A stretch of DNA of 55,361 bases from Prolixibacteraceae bacterium (GCA_028282195.1 JANQII010000040.1:1-55361); one strand, 5' to 3'; counted from the first letter of the stretch, positions 24,500 through 35,600 are shown. Program-made: numbers and translations. The notes: generated by a model from the letters alone, not told the origin.

Positions 24500-26314
24500 C
24501 TATTTATCACTTAAAACATTACACACTTTTCGATTAATCCCACGTACCCTTAGTTCATCAAGTTTAATTACTTTCCTGTCATAAGTCATCAAACCGTTTA
24601 CTTCTCCTTCTACATCTGTAGTTTGGGTATAAACAGCTGCAGAGAATCCGCTTTTTGCCATCTTCAGAAGCTGCTCAGCGTATTCCACATATTTATCAGT
24701 TACCTGTTCCGAATTTTTAAACTGGATATACCCCCAGTTACGGTCAGTTGCCCAAAGATGTCCTTCCAATGCAAGGCCGATTCCACCATATTCTCCCAGA
24801 ACAGTAGCACGGCTGGCATCGTACAGGTACATTTCAGGCCCCGGATAGTTGTGCAGGTCGAGCATGTCACCTACCGGATAATGGTTACCACCACTGGCTG
24901 GATTCACCAAGCGACTTGGATCGTACGTTTTTGTCCACTCAACAATTTCTTCGGTTTTAAACTGTCCCCAGGCTTCATTAAATGGTACCCAGCAAACAAT
25001 TGACGGATGCGAGTAAAGGAAATTCATAATACCTTTCCACTCGGTGCGGTAGTTAGCTTCCGATTCTGCGCTTCTTTTCAGTTCAGTTCCATCAAAATAT
25101 TGACGGTTTTGCCAGTGTGGCGAGCGGTCACCGTTCGGCATGTCCTGCCAAACCAAAATACCCAATTGGTCGCAATGTGTGTACCAGCGCGCAGGCTCCA
25201 CTTTCACGTGTTTGCGGATCATATTAAAACCAAAATCCTTGGTTTTAATGATGTCGTACTTCAAGGCTTCATCGGTTGGTGCGGTGTATAAACCATCGGG
25301 CCACCACCCTTGGTCAAGCGGTCCAAACTGGAACAAATCTTTGTTATTCAACTGAAGGCGGACAATGCCATTCGCATCACGTTTGGTCGAAATCTTACGC
25401 ATCGCAAAATAGCTGTCCACTTCATCAACTACTTTACCACTGCTATATAATTTCACTTCCAGGTCGTAAAGGAAAGGTGAACCAGGGCTCCATAGTTTTG
25501 GGCTTGGAACAGCCACCTCAACAGCCTGTCCAGATGCAGCTTTGGCAGTTGAAACAGTGGTTTCCCCGTCTTTAACCACAATTTCGTAATAATCGCCAAA
25601 ATCAGTTCCACAGGTAAAAACTTCCACTTTCAGGTTTTGGTTGTCAATGTTTGGTACTGAGCGTACATTTTTGATGAATTTTTCGTTCACCGGCTCCAGC
25701 CATACCGTTTGCCAAATTCCGGTTACCGGCGTGTACCAGATTCCTTTAGGGGTACTGGTTTGTTTTCCACGCGGCTGGTATCCTCTTTCAGATGGATCCC
25801 AAACTTTCACAACCAGTTTCTGCTCACCCGATTTATTAAGAAAAGGGGTAACATCGAACGAGAAAGGCGAATATCCACCTTCGTGAGTCCCCACTTTAAT
25901 GTCGTTCACCCAGATGTCAGACCTCCAGTCAACTGCACCAAAATGCAGCAAAACCTTCTTGTTTTTCCACGATGAAGGCACTGTAAACGGACGTTTGTAC
26001 CACAATTCGTTCTCGTAGCCCACACTTTTTTGGACGCCTGAAAGACTCGATTCCACAGCAAAAGGAACCAGGATGTCCCCATCGAAAGTTTCAGGTTGTG
26101 CTGTTCCGGCCTTGGTAATGGCATACTCCCAAAGGCCGTTCAGGTTTTGCCAGTCAGCACGTTCCATCATCGGACGCGGATACTCCGGAAGCACATTGTC
26201 CACATCAATTTTTTCTGACCACGAGGTTTTGATCTTGTCTCCTGCAGGCTGCCATTGTGCCATGGCATTCAGGGTAAACAGACTGATCAATAACATTAAA
26301 ATCTTGTTCTTCAT
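24500..26314 (-). CDS. GH2 family glycoside hydrolase
   Basis: A 604-residue secreted enzyme; signal peptide 1-19 (cleavage near NAMA-Q). The order is sugar-binding jelly roll (about 60-220: LWYKRPFTVPSSWKNKK, WVNDIKVGTHEGGYSPF), immunoglobulin-like domain (about 225-325) and TIM barrel (about 330-590). The acid/base is E447 in FNEAWG and the nucleophile E508 in LGEYGG. GH2 includes beta-galactosidases, beta-glucuronidases, beta-mannosidases and others; the short barrel and missing C-terminal domain fit the Bacteroidota sugar-binding-domain type, whose substrate I cannot assign. It is the last gene of a minus-strand run GH43, clan-A hydrolase, GH43, GH2, with 47 bp to the preceding gene. Confidence 0.9.
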   Translation of the reverse strand: MKNKILMLLISLFTLNAMAQWQPAGDKIKTSWSEKIDVDNVLPEYPRPMMERADWQNLNGLWEYAITKAGTAQPETFDGDILVPFAVESSLSGVQKSVGYENELWYKRPFTVPSSWKNKKVLLHFGAVDWRSDIWVNDIKVGTHEGGYSPFSFDVTPFLNKSGEQKLVVKVWDPSERGYQPRGKQTSTPKGIWYTPVTGIWQTVWLEPVNEKFIKNVRSVPNIDNQNLKVEVFTCGTDFGDYYEIVVKDGETTVSTAKAASGQAVEVAVPSPKLWSPGSPFLYDLEVKLYSSGKVVDEVDSYFAMRKISTKRDANGIVRLQLNNKDLFQFGPLDQGWWPDGLYTAPTDEALKYDIIKTKDFGFNMIRKHVKVEPARWYTHCDQLGILVWQDMPNGDRSPHWQNRQYFDGTELKRSAESEANYRTEWKGIMNFLYSHPSIVCWVPFNEAWGQFKTEEIVEWTKTYDPSRLVNPASGGNHYPVGDMLDLHNYPGPEMYLYDASRATVLGEYGGIGLALEGHLWATDRNWGYIQFKNSEQVTDKYVEYAEQLLKMAKSGFSAAVYTQTTDVEGEVNGLMTYDRKVIKLDELRVRGINRKVCNVLSDK

Positions 26315-26361
26315 TTTGATTTTTTTAAAATTATTTATTTGGTTTAATTGATTATTATGAT

Positions 26362-27348
26362 CTACTTTAAAGGCCTGGCATGTACCCCATCAAATGTGAT
26401 CTTCACAGGCTTGATCCTTCCATTTTCATCGAAATACATCCGGTCGATACAGATTTCACGGTGGTTGCTATCGGTTTCGTTCAACGGTCTACGATGGTAT
26501 ATAATGTAGTATTCATCGATTCCAGGCACCTGGATTACCGAGTGGTGACCTGCTCCGGTGGCAACAGTCAAATCCTGTTTTAGAATTTTACCGATTCGTT
26601 TGAACGGACCGAACGGAGAGTCGGCAATTGCATAGGACACGCTGTAATCCGGGCCTGTCCAGCTACCTTCACTCCACATGAAATAATATTTACCATCGCG
26701 AATGAACATAAACGGTCCTTCTACATAATTTTCAGGTGTAATTTCCTTAAAAATGGTTCCGTCTTCAAAAGGTAGAAATCCAGAAAAATCGTCTTTTAAA
26801 CGAACGATGTTACAATGCCGCCATCCGCCATAAATCATATAATATTGTCCATCTTTGTCGCAAAAAATAAACTGATCGATAGGCTGTGCACCGTTGTGAA
26901 ATTTATCCAACAAAGGTTTTCCAAGGTAATCTTTAAAGGGCCCTCCGGGATGATCTGCAACTCCAATTCCAATACCTCCAGGTTCATCATCGCTTTGAAT
27001 GTCGTTGGCTGCAAAAAACAGAAAAAACTTCCCATCCTTTTTGATAATTGACGGTGCCCACATGGCACGCCAAGCCCATTTCACTTCAGTGGTATCAATG
27101 ATACGTTCGTGTTTTACCCAGGTTACCAAGTCTTTTGATGAAAAGGCATCCATAAAAACCTGTTCGTTATAGGGTGCAGAATATGTCGGATAGATCCAGT
27201 ATTCATCGCCAAAAACAGTCCCTTCAGGATCGGCGTACCAACCTTCAACAACAGGATTGAGATTGTTACCTGTACGTTTTTGGGCATTAGTCAAAGAATA
27301 AATTAAAATGACACCAAATAATGTTGTAATAAAAGTTTTTAATCTCAT
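26362..27348 (-). CDS. GH43 family glycosidase
   Basis: A 328-residue secreted five-bladed propeller enzyme; signal peptide 1-22. The catalytic base is D40 in GWYADPEG, the pKa-modulating Asp is in PIDQFIF, and the general acid Glu is in YVEGPFMF. Characterised relatives are arabinofuranosidases, xylosidases or galactanases. The gene begins 4 bp after the end of the clan-A hydrolase gene, so the genes are probably one transcript. No accessory binding module is present. Which sugar it removes is not evident. Confidence 0.9.
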   Translation of the reverse strand: MRLKTFITTLFGVILIYSLTNAQKRTGNNLNPVVEGWYADPEGTVFGDEYWIYPTYSAPYNEQVFMDAFSSKDLVTWVKHERIIDTTEVKWAWRAMWAPSIIKKDGKFFLFFAANDIQSDDEPGGIGIGVADHPGGPFKDYLGKPLLDKFHNGAQPIDQFIFCDKDGQYYMIYGGWRHCNIVRLKDDFSGFLPFEDGTIFKEITPENYVEGPFMFIRDGKYYFMWSEGSWTGPDYSVSYAIADSPFGPFKRIGKILKQDLTVATGAGHHSVIQVPGIDEYYIIYHRRPLNETDSNHREICIDRMYFDENGRIKPVKITFDGVHARPLK

Positions 27349-27352
27349 GTTC

Positions 27353-28474
27353 TTATTTCGCTCCGGTTAAATTTTTAATTAAGTTTACTTCATCCTGGCT
27401 GTATGGTTTACCATCAGGGTGAAAAATCTCGTGAAACCATAGTGGCGGTTCTGAACCATCTGGAATAGGTTCATCCCATGCATACTTGGTATTGGATTTT
27501 CCGGCAACTAACCCCCAGTTAATGGCTCCAACATTTTCCTCATACAATATTGGCATAATATTCTGAAAATAACTATTGTTCCTACGAGCCATGTATTCAG
27601 TACAAACCATTGGACGGTTATAGGTTTTTAGAGTATCTATCGCGTTCTGATGTTCTTGTGGCCCCTGATAGTTGTGATATGTAATGATATCGGAATTTTC
27701 AACCTGAAATTTATTCAAATCAGAAAGTGACAGGTTCCAAACTCCTACAGACAGAGGCTGCACCGGACGGATTTCCCATCCCCATTCAAATACTTTTTTA
27801 AGAAGGGGCATTGATCTGTTACCGTAACCTGAGTTTCCAGGTTCGTTATACAAATCCCAGAGCACAACTCTTTTGTCATTTTTAAAAGTTGTTAAAATAT
27901 CTTTTACATACTTTTCAAGAAGAAGAATCAGATTTGAATCCTTGTACAACAAATCTCCCGGATCGCGAACCCAACCGGAATTATGTACCCCAGGTTTAGG
28001 TTCAGGTTGTTTTCCTGCACTGTAAGTGGCATTCCAGCAATCATCGAAAAACACAAATATTGTTTTAATACCATGCCTGTCAGCAATATCGAGATATTGA
28101 TCCATGCGGTTTTTAAATCCCTTTTTATCCACATCCCACGCAACATGATGTAAATATACGCGCATACAGTTCATTCCAATTTCTTTTGCCCAGCCCAATT
28201 CGCGATCAATCGTTTCAGGATCAAAAGTTTCGGCCTGCCAAACTTCCAATTGATTGATTGACGTACTTGGATTAAAATTGCAACCTCTTAACCAGCCATG
28301 TTCTTTCCCCCAGTTCTTAGCCTGTTCTTTTGTCCATCTTTTTGAAACCACTTCAGTTTTTTTGTTTTCCGGACGCTCTTGTGTTCTTTTGTTTAAACTA
28401 CATGACTGGCTTAACAAAAGCATTACTGCAGTCACTAGATAAATAATTTGTTTCATAATATTATTCATTTTCAT
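27353..28474 (-). CDS. GH5-like clan-A glycoside hydrolase lipoprotein
   Basis: A 373-residue lipoprotein: signal MKQIIYLVTAVMLLLSQSC with a Cys after LSQS. The catalytic TIM barrel covers about 55-365. The acid/base is E211 in DLYNEPGN and the nucleophile E293 in VCTEYMAR, the clan GH-A pattern. Database entries of this type are often called cellulase or 1,4-beta-xylanase by fold alone; I can support only the clan. A surface lipoprotein position fits an endo- or exo-acting enzyme of the utilization locus. Its start overlaps the end of the upstream GH43 gene by 14 bp, so they are translated together. Confidence 0.85.
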   Translation of the reverse strand: MKMNNIMKQIIYLVTAVMLLLSQSCSLNKRTQERPENKKTEVVSKRWTKEQAKNWGKEHGWLRGCNFNPSTSINQLEVWQAETFDPETIDRELGWAKEIGMNCMRVYLHHVAWDVDKKGFKNRMDQYLDIADRHGIKTIFVFFDDCWNATYSAGKQPEPKPGVHNSGWVRDPGDLLYKDSNLILLLEKYVKDILTTFKNDKRVVLWDLYNEPGNSGYGNRSMPLLKKVFEWGWEIRPVQPLSVGVWNLSLSDLNKFQVENSDIITYHNYQGPQEHQNAIDTLKTYNRPMVCTEYMARRNNSYFQNIMPILYEENVGAINWGLVAGKSNTKYAWDEPIPDGSEPPLWFHEIFHPDGKPYSQDEVNLIKNLTGAK

Positions 28475-29537
28475 TTTGTTTTAATTCCACTTCTATTTCT
28501 CCCGAAGGACGGTTTATTTCTTTCCCGGCAGAAACTGGTATCCCAAAATTAGGTGTTCCATCCTTATTCCAAGAAAAGGGTTGCATTCGCACATTGCGTT
28601 CCCATCCGGGAGTAGTACTTTTCTTCGAGTGATAAACAACCCAATCTTCATTGTTGTCAGGAGATTTCACAAATGAACAATGGCCAACCCCATACACCGA
28701 AGAGCTTCCTTGAAAAACAGGACCTTTCTTTGTCCAGCTTTCCGGATCAAGAAGATCAGCATCCGGGTTTCTCAATTGTAACATCCCCTGACGGTATTCT
28801 TTTAGCCATGACTCGCGACAGGAATAAATAATAAATAATTGATTCCCATTCTTTAAAACCTGAGGCCCTTCATTCAAATCCAAAGGGCCACCTGTCTCCC
28901 AACTTTCCACAGGAGAGGAAAGTAAAACGCGCTTGCCTTTTAAAGTACACGGATCAAGCATCTCCTGAATAAATAAGTGCTGTTGAGTAGCATCGGTATC
29001 TTCCTGTTCAAGCCAGCCTGACCAAATAGCATACAATTTATTGTTGTAGGCAAAAACGGTCATATCAATAGCCCAAATATTACTCTCTTTATCTTCCGGG
29101 TTATCACCTGTGTAGAGCATTCCCATTTCTTCGTAATCACTAAAAACATCATCTGTCTTAGAACGTAAAACACCTGTACGTTGATGAATAAAAGGTGGCC
29201 CTGATTCACCGGCTGCATAATATATATACCAATGCCCATCCATGAAATGGATCTCAGGAGCCCATACGCATGAACGATTCCATCCGGTTTCCGGTGCCCG
29301 CCAGGTTTCCCGGATTTCTCCCTTTTTAGTCATTAATTTTGATCTCGAAACTGCAATTCCGTTGTTCGAAGAGAAACAGTACACGTAATCACTGCCTTGT
29401 TTAACCATCCAGGGATCAGCACCATCCCATACCGGATTTTGAAAGGTTGATCTTATGGTATCACATTCTTTCAAATTACTACACCTTGCCATAGTAAAGC
29501 AACACATAAACATACAAACTATAATTTTAAATTTCAT
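28461..29537 (-). CDS. GH43 family glycosidase, probable lipoprotein
   Basis: A 358-residue exported enzyme. The signal segment ends MARC-S, a plausible lipobox at Cys19. The five-bladed propeller has the catalytic base D41 in DGADPWMV, the second Asp in AIDMTVF and the general acid Glu in LNEGPQVL. It is more distant from the GH43 at 26362 than a duplicate would be, suggesting another subfamily and linkage. It is the first gene of the four-gene hydrolase run. A MITE-like element ends only 17 bp upstream of its ATG and separates it from the Sus genes. Confidence 0.9.
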   Translation of the reverse strand: MKFKIIVCMFMCCFTMARCSNLKECDTIRSTFQNPVWDGADPWMVKQGSDYVYCFSSNNGIAVSRSKLMTKKGEIRETWRAPETGWNRSCVWAPEIHFMDGHWYIYYAAGESGPPFIHQRTGVLRSKTDDVFSDYEEMGMLYTGDNPEDKESNIWAIDMTVFAYNNKLYAIWSGWLEQEDTDATQQHLFIQEMLDPCTLKGKRVLLSSPVESWETGGPLDLNEGPQVLKNGNQLFIIYSCRESWLKEYRQGMLQLRNPDADLLDPESWTKKGPVFQGSSSVYGVGHCSFVKSPDNNEDWVVYHSKKSTTPGWERNVRMQPFSWNKDGTPNFGIPVSAGKEINRPSGEIEVELKQNENE

Positions 29538-29553
29538 ACTGTTTTCAGCTTTT

Positions 29554-29736
29554 AGAAGCTGTCTAAAAATTATCCTTTCATTTTATTAGGCGTCTTATTT
29601 CGGTTATCCTGCGTCGAATTTTCCTTATCCCGGACCACCGGGACGCTCAAATTCGCCTTGCCTAACCAAACCTGTCTGCCGAACAGGCAGGAAATACGCA
29701 CTAATAATTCTAAAAAATAAAATTTAGACAGCTTCT
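29554..29736. repeat. MITE-like palindromic element, family I, copy 1 (183 bp)
   Basis: AGAAGCTGTCTAAAAATT at the left and AATTTAGACAGCTTCT at the right are terminal inverted repeats. The core (ATCCTTTCATTTTATTAGG, GAATTTTCCTTA, CAAATTCGCCTTGCCTAACC, AATACGCACTAATAATTCT) matches the element at 55180-55361, but the terminal 14 bases are different. It has a central inverted CCCGG..CCGGG and GCCTGTC..GACAGGC type palindromes and no ORF. Confidence 0.85.
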
Positions 29737-30044
29737 TAAAAAAACCTAATTTTTCAACATTTTACTATAAAGTAACCACCCAGTGAACATGCCTGAAATC
29801 TAACTTGTACAGCATCGTTAGTTTCACATGGGTACTCATGTATGGATTAATGGTTGCAGAGAATAAGCAGGAAAGTGAATGATCTATTTCCTCAGAAATA
29901 CTTTATGAAATGTAAAGATCAATTTCAAAAATAAATAAGGTACGTGAAGCCTGCAACGTATATTCCAAATAACATAGAAATAAAAATTGAAAGATCTTCA
30001 AAGTATTTTAAATCATCCTAGTCAATAAATTATTAAGAATAAGA

Positions 30045-30072
30045 GCTATCAGGGATTATAGTCCCTGATAGC
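30045..30072. terminator. Terminator after the Sus genes
   Basis: GCTATCAGGGA (30045-30055) and TCCCTGATAGC (30062-30072) form a perfect 11-bp stem with a six-base loop, 13 bp downstream of the DUF3823 stop on the minus strand. Upstream and downstream are A/T rich. It probably ends the SusC-SusD-DUF3823 transcript. Confidence 0.8.
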
Positions 30073-30084
30073 ATTATTAAATTA

Positions 30085-30771
30085 TTAGAGATCAATTCGC
30101 TGAACGGCAGAAAATATCATATCTTCCCTGCCAACTACCTTCAATCCGATTCTTGCATATACATAATTCTGACCTGGTGACATATCAGGTACTGAGACTG
30201 ATAAATTTATTGAATTTATATCTGCAATATCGCCACCACCCATTTCTGCATTTGCAATATTTGTCCTGAAGTCAACAAACTGACTTTTATTCACGTACAA
30301 ATTAATACGCTCAATATCACGGGCATCTGCATCGGTGATAATTTTATCAGCCTTGAAATTGGCTGTAATATTATTTCCGTTTGCTGAGATTTGTGCATTC
30401 CTGATCATATAATAGGGTTCTACCTCAATATCCATGCTTTTATTTCCGTTAAGGGTTACGTCAAGGGTATCAGATCCTAAAGTTCGAAACGGACCCTGGG
30501 CTTCTGGAAATACCAGCTTGTAGCTTCCATTAAATAAAAGGGCAGAATATGATCCATCCTGGTCAATAACAACATCAATAGGATACGAAAGTTGCCATCC
30601 GGGCTCCCATAGTTCAAATTTAACATCGTTGTAACTAACATTGATTGGTTCTCCATTATATACAATATTTCCTTTCAGGAAAGATTCCGGCTTCTCATAG
30701 TTGTCCCATTCACACGATGTGAAAACCGTAGTTACAACAATTAGCACCAATATGGTTTTAAATTTTTTCAT
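30085..30771 (-). CDS. DUF3823 lipoprotein of the PUL
   Basis: A 228-residue lipoprotein: signal MKKFKTILVLIVVTTVFTSC with Cys20, then DNYEKPE, which is characteristic of the DUF3823 family. Two beta-rich domains follow: an N-terminal carboxypeptidase-like Ig fold (about 30-115; FLKGNIVYNGEPI) and a second domain (about 120-228). Members are usually found directly after SusD genes and are thought to be surface glycan-binding or complex-stabilising proteins; that is inferred from context. It starts 17 bp after SusD and ends before a terminator. Confidence 0.85.
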   Translation of the reverse strand: MKKFKTILVLIVVTTVFTSCEWDNYEKPESFLKGNIVYNGEPINVSYNDVKFELWEPGWQLSYPIDVVIDQDGSYSALLFNGSYKLVFPEAQGPFRTLGSDTLDVTLNGNKSMDIEVEPYYMIRNAQISANGNNITANFKADKIITDADARDIERINLYVNKSQFVDFRTNIANAEMGGGDIADINSINLSVSVPDMSPGQNYVYARIGLKVVGREDMIFSAVQRIDL

Positions 30772-30788
30772 TATTTTCTCTTTTAAAA

Positions 30789-32678
30789 TTACTGATTAGG
30801 GTTCTTTACAATCTGTGGATTATTATTCCTGATTTCATCGTTAATGAATGAATAATAATTACCCAGGCGAAAACGATCAGCACCCGTTACCTGAGCTGGT
30901 AACACTTGCCTGAAAATCCATTTCCCATCGTTAGGACTTCCCGGCTCATAATATTTATATGGCCACAATCCAAATACTCGTGTACTAACCTCATCTGCTT
31001 TCCATGGTTTATCTGTTAAATCAACTTTTTCACCATTCCATACGATATGCGCCAAACGCCAACGTTTCAAATCCCATAGCTGGTGTCCTTCGAAAGCCAA
31101 CTCTACTTTGCGTTCATGTACAATACGGTCAAAAGTAACATCTGTAGCTGTTAAGTCAGTAGTAAACCCTGCGCGACGACGAACCATGTTCATATAACCT
31201 GCAGCTTTATCTGCATTGCCCAATTCAAAAGCAGCTTCAGCAGCAACCAGATAAACTTCAGACAAACGATAACGGACCCACCACCGGTCAGATTTTAAAC
31301 CTCGCTGACCTGATCCTGTTGCTGTATCCATGAACTTTCTGACATAGAAACCTGTCTGTGCACTGTACTCACGCCCATCAATTGGTCCATCGAAACCAAC
31401 AACCTGGACAGCTGTTTCCGTTCCCGGCAGAACTTTTCTTTGGCCAAACTCATCTCCGGTAATAATGCTGCCATCGGCTAACAAGTAACCTGCCCAAATA
31501 TCAAGATCTTTTCCTTTAAATTTTGAACCTGGCAAAATAACGGTACCTGCCAAACGTGCATCGCGGCCTGCAAACATATCAATCGGATTATCGAAATAAA
31601 TGTAGTCGCCTTCAGTCGTGTTTGTTTCAAAGGTAGCAAACGAATTATCAAGCATTTCGAACGACTGTACCAGGTTTAATGATGGATTGGTACGTCCGCC
31701 TTCCAGATCTTCAGCACCAGACCATGGCTGATTGACCAGGGTCCATGTATTTGACCTGCCATCAAAACGTTCACTTTGCACATAATCACGTACAAAAATT
31801 ACTTCGGGGTTATTTCCTTTGTCGATGAATAAACTCGCAAAGTTTTCTGACAAGTCTTCCTTTTTGTTATACAAGGAATACGTTTCGCTGCTAATCAGTT
31901 CTTCAGTAGCTGTCAAAGCCTTTGAATAATAGCTTTCAGCCAGGCTTGCAGAAATACCTACTTCGCCACCGGACAACGAAACCTCAGGTGTATTTGCACC
32001 ATATTTTGCAATTGATGCAGCGTATATGGCCACCCTTGCTTTCATCGCCAGGATCAAACCTTTTGTCGCACGGCTTTTTATGTTCACATCGTTAGGCAAA
32101 TCTCCAATAACCGCATCAAGTTCGCTTAAAATAAAATCATAAACCTCCGATTCTTTGGCACGTGGGTACTGCAGGAAAGTAGCATCGCCACTAAAATCGT
32201 ATTCAAGAGGTTCAAGAACCAGTGGCACGCCACCCATACGTTTTACCAGCTCGAAATAGGCGTTGGCGCGCAAAAAGCGGCCTTCGGCAATAAAACGGGC
32301 TTTAACTTCAGGAGCCAAATCTTTGGTTAAATCAGATTGAGCTTTTTGAATGAAAAGATTGATTTCACGTATATAATCATAATTCCACAAACTCCATTTA
32401 CCATAGGCCCAGTCGTTGTTTTTATGACGCCAGTAGTCGCCGAAGTTTGAACCAAAAGCTTCGTCAAAATCTGCATAGTTCCACCAACCGTTCACCGACT
32501 GATACTCAGGAATCCGGAAATACAAGTCGCTAACAACTGAAAGAATCAATGCTTCATCGTTCCAAACTTGTTCATCAAGTAAAATATTCGTTGGTTCCCT
32601 GTCTAGAAAATCATCATCATTACAGCCCCAGTTAAAGGCTACAATTACAATCAGTATATATAATATCTTTTTCATCAT
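30789..32678 (-). CDS. susD: SusD/RagB family nutrient-binding outer-membrane lipoprotein
   Basis: A 629-residue surface lipoprotein; signal with lipobox NWGC followed by Asn-Asp-Asp-Asp, a surface-export-like acidic patch. The family start (FLDREPTNIL) and the TPR helices (FIAEGRFLRANAYFELVKRMGGV) are clear, as is the C-terminal ERKVELAFEGHQLWDLKRW. It forms the lid of the SusC barrel and binds the target oligosaccharide. It lies 15 bp after SusC in one operon. The length is a little above the 500-560 usual for SusD, which suggests inserted binding loops. Confidence 0.95.
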   Translation of the reverse strand: MMKKILYILIVIVAFNWGCNDDDFLDREPTNILLDEQVWNDEALILSVVSDLYFRIPEYQSVNGWWNYADFDEAFGSNFGDYWRHKNNDWAYGKWSLWNYDYIREINLFIQKAQSDLTKDLAPEVKARFIAEGRFLRANAYFELVKRMGGVPLVLEPLEYDFSGDATFLQYPRAKESEVYDFILSELDAVIGDLPNDVNIKSRATKGLILAMKARVAIYAASIAKYGANTPEVSLSGGEVGISASLAESYYSKALTATEELISSETYSLYNKKEDLSENFASLFIDKGNNPEVIFVRDYVQSERFDGRSNTWTLVNQPWSGAEDLEGGRTNPSLNLVQSFEMLDNSFATFETNTTEGDYIYFDNPIDMFAGRDARLAGTVILPGSKFKGKDLDIWAGYLLADGSIITGDEFGQRKVLPGTETAVQVVGFDGPIDGREYSAQTGFYVRKFMDTATGSGQRGLKSDRWWVRYRLSEVYLVAAEAAFELGNADKAAGYMNMVRRRAGFTTDLTATDVTFDRIVHERKVELAFEGHQLWDLKRWRLAHIVWNGEKVDLTDKPWKADEVSTRVFGLWPYKYYEPGSPNDGKWIFRQVLPAQVTGADRFRLGNYYSFINDEIRNNNPQIVKNPNQ

Positions 32679-32693
32679 CTATCAATTTTTAAG

Positions 32694-35600
32694 TTAGAAA
32701 GTAAGATTGACACCAACATTTACCATGCTATTTTGAGGATACTGTAGTCCATTCTGATCCATAATTTCAGGCTCAACACCTAAACTTTTCAAGTTATCAA
32801 TTGAGAATAAATTATACGAATTCAAATACAATCTGCATTTTTGCATTCCTACTTTGGATATCCATTTTTCAGGTAGGCTATAGCCTACTTCCAAGGTGCG
32901 TAATCGTATATAGCGGGCATTTGTTAACCAGTAAGTTGATTGTTTGTTGTAATTGTTATGCCATCCGGTATTGAACCTTAAGGCTGGGTAAGTTCCCGGA
33001 ATCCACGCACTATTTAAGTCAAACGGATCTTCCCTGTGCCATCTGTTGTCATAAAACTGTCGTAACAGGTTACCTGTATTTTGGTAGGGCCAGCGCATTT
33101 CCCAGTTTTGATTATAAGAATAAACCGAACCACCTGAGAAGTCAGCTCTAAGATCAAATCCTTTATACCGGGCAGCAATGTTAAAACCGAAGTTTACAAT
33201 TGGATTGCGGTCTCTTGGAAATCCAATCGGACGTTCATCCAGATTATTGATCACACCATCTTCATTCACATCCTTGTATATAAGATCTCCCGGGAGCATG
33301 GTACGGTTGCCTTGACCATCATTATTTATTGGATAGCTGTTAATTTGCTCAAACGATTCAAATTGACCAATAACCTCATAGCCCCAGAAAGTACCTGTCC
33401 AACGATCCTCTGAAGAATTCCTGTAATGATCCCACGAATTACCAAACCTAGGTTTATAAGATTCCAGGAATTTGTTTCTTGCATAAGAAATGTTACCACC
33501 AACAGTATAATTCAGATCTCCAACATTTCCATCATAAGCAATTGACATTTCAGCCCCCATTGTAGCATCGCTGTTAACATTCTCGTCAGGCAGTCCGTAA
33601 CCTACTTCGTTTGGAATAAGGATATCGTATTTTCTACCGCGCAAACCATCGCGTTTACGATAGAAGTAGTCAACAGCACCACTCAATTTTCCATTGTATA
33701 ACGACCAGTCGGCACCAATATTGGTTATTCTACTGGTATACCATGAGATTGAAGTGATTGGAACACCCCGGTCGCGGGCACCGGTAATAATTTCGCCATC
33801 CATAACAACCGCCTGAGAAGCATAATTATAACCGGTCAGATAATCGAATGCACCAATACCTACATTGTCATCTCCCAGTTCGCCGAAAGAACCACGTATC
33901 TTCAGGTTTAATGTACTTTCCCCAAACAGATCTTTTGCAAACTTCTCTTCAGTTATTCTCCAGCCAGCTGAAACAGATGGAAAAAATCCCCATCGGTTTT
34001 TCGGCACAAATTTCCATGATCCATCGTAACGTCCAGCAATTTCCAAGTAATACTTATTTGCATAATTGTAGTTGAACCTTCCTATGTAACCAATTCTTGC
34101 ACTTTCGTAATCCCTATCGTTATACGTGTCCATATCAGGGAACTGTATCAAAGGCAAGGCATTGGTTTTTGGAACAGCATGCACCCACACATCCAGGTCC
34201 CGCCGTTCAATTCGTTCATTTGCGACTGTCGCCGAGATGTTATGATCCTCAAAGGATTTTTTATAGTCTAACTGTCCTATTAAAACATTTTCAAATTGTT
34301 TGTGTGTTCCACGTTCACGCCATGGGTTCATCATAGAAAAAGTTACTTTATATTCGTCTGTTTCGGGAAAATACGAGTACGCTTCATAGGTATACTCATG
34401 ACCATCCATAAGACGATCTTTAATAAAATATGAGTACATTCCTTTAAAAGTCAACCCATCAATTGGCAAGTCATACTCAGCAACAAAGTTTAATTGAAGA
34501 GCACGCCAATCCTCTGTCCAATAACCCGAATTTTCTTTGGTTAACAAACCCCAGTTTTCAGCCATATGCCCAATATTATTGATATAATCCGGGTTATCAT
34601 TGGCAAAAGGCCTTTCGGTTGGCCGGTTACGGAACAATGCAAATCGTGGGGCCCAGTAATCGTCGCCTCCCGGCACCCCTGGATTATCCCGGGTTTCAAT
34701 GTTGCCATTTATTGATACCCCAACTTTAAGGCGGTCGTTGATCTGAGCATCAATGTTTGACTGAAAATTAGTACGACCAAAAGTAAACTCACGTCCCAAA
34801 ACCGATGATTGATCCAAACGGGTTAGTGACAGGTAATAATTAATTTTGTCAGATCCTCCTGAAGTATTAACATTGATTGATGTTTGAGGAGCATTCGGCT
34901 CAATAATAAAATCGTACCAATCGAAACTCCGATAACCATACGCTGTCCCATCTCTCCATTTGTCCAGTTCATCCTGTGTAATATTAGTATGTCCATCGAG
35001 ATTCATCTCTGCATAGGCTTTACCCAACATCCACTCATAAGCTCCAACTGTTTCAGGGAAACGTGACCAATTTTGCCAACCTGTATAGGCATTTACATTA
35101 ATGGTGTTTTTTGTTTCGTTCTTACCTCTTTTTGTGGTCACAACCACAACACCATTTGCAGCACGCACACCATAAATAGCAGCTGATGCATCTTTTAGTA
35201 CACTTATACTTTCAATATCATTGGGTGAGAGGTTATTAAAATGTCCTGCATCTTTTTGTATTCCATCGATTACATAGAGAGGGTCACCCATATTTCGAAT
35301 CTGGATATTGGCACTTGCTCCAGGGCGACCATCCGGCATCCGGAACGTAACACCTGCAATTTTCCCGGCAAGAGTGGCACCCACTGTTGATGCAGGTACT
35401 TGCTCAATATCACCGGCAGATACTCCTGAAATTGCCCCAGTCAAAGATTCCTTTTTCTGAGTTCCATAGCCAATTGCAATAACCTCCTCAAGACCAATGT
35501 TAGATTCGCGCAAAATGATATCAATCCCGGTTCTGGATTCCACCGCAATTTCCTGAGTTTTCATTCCTATAAATGAAAAAACCAGAATATCTTTTGGATT

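Larger units (their letters stand above)
29538..30084. other. Intergenic region with MITE-like element and terminator
   Basis: The gap between the hydrolase run and the Sus genes holds the MITE-like element (29554-29736) and a terminator (30045-30072). The sequence 29740-30040 shows no gene to me; it may contain the hydrolase promoter. Confidence 0.5.
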
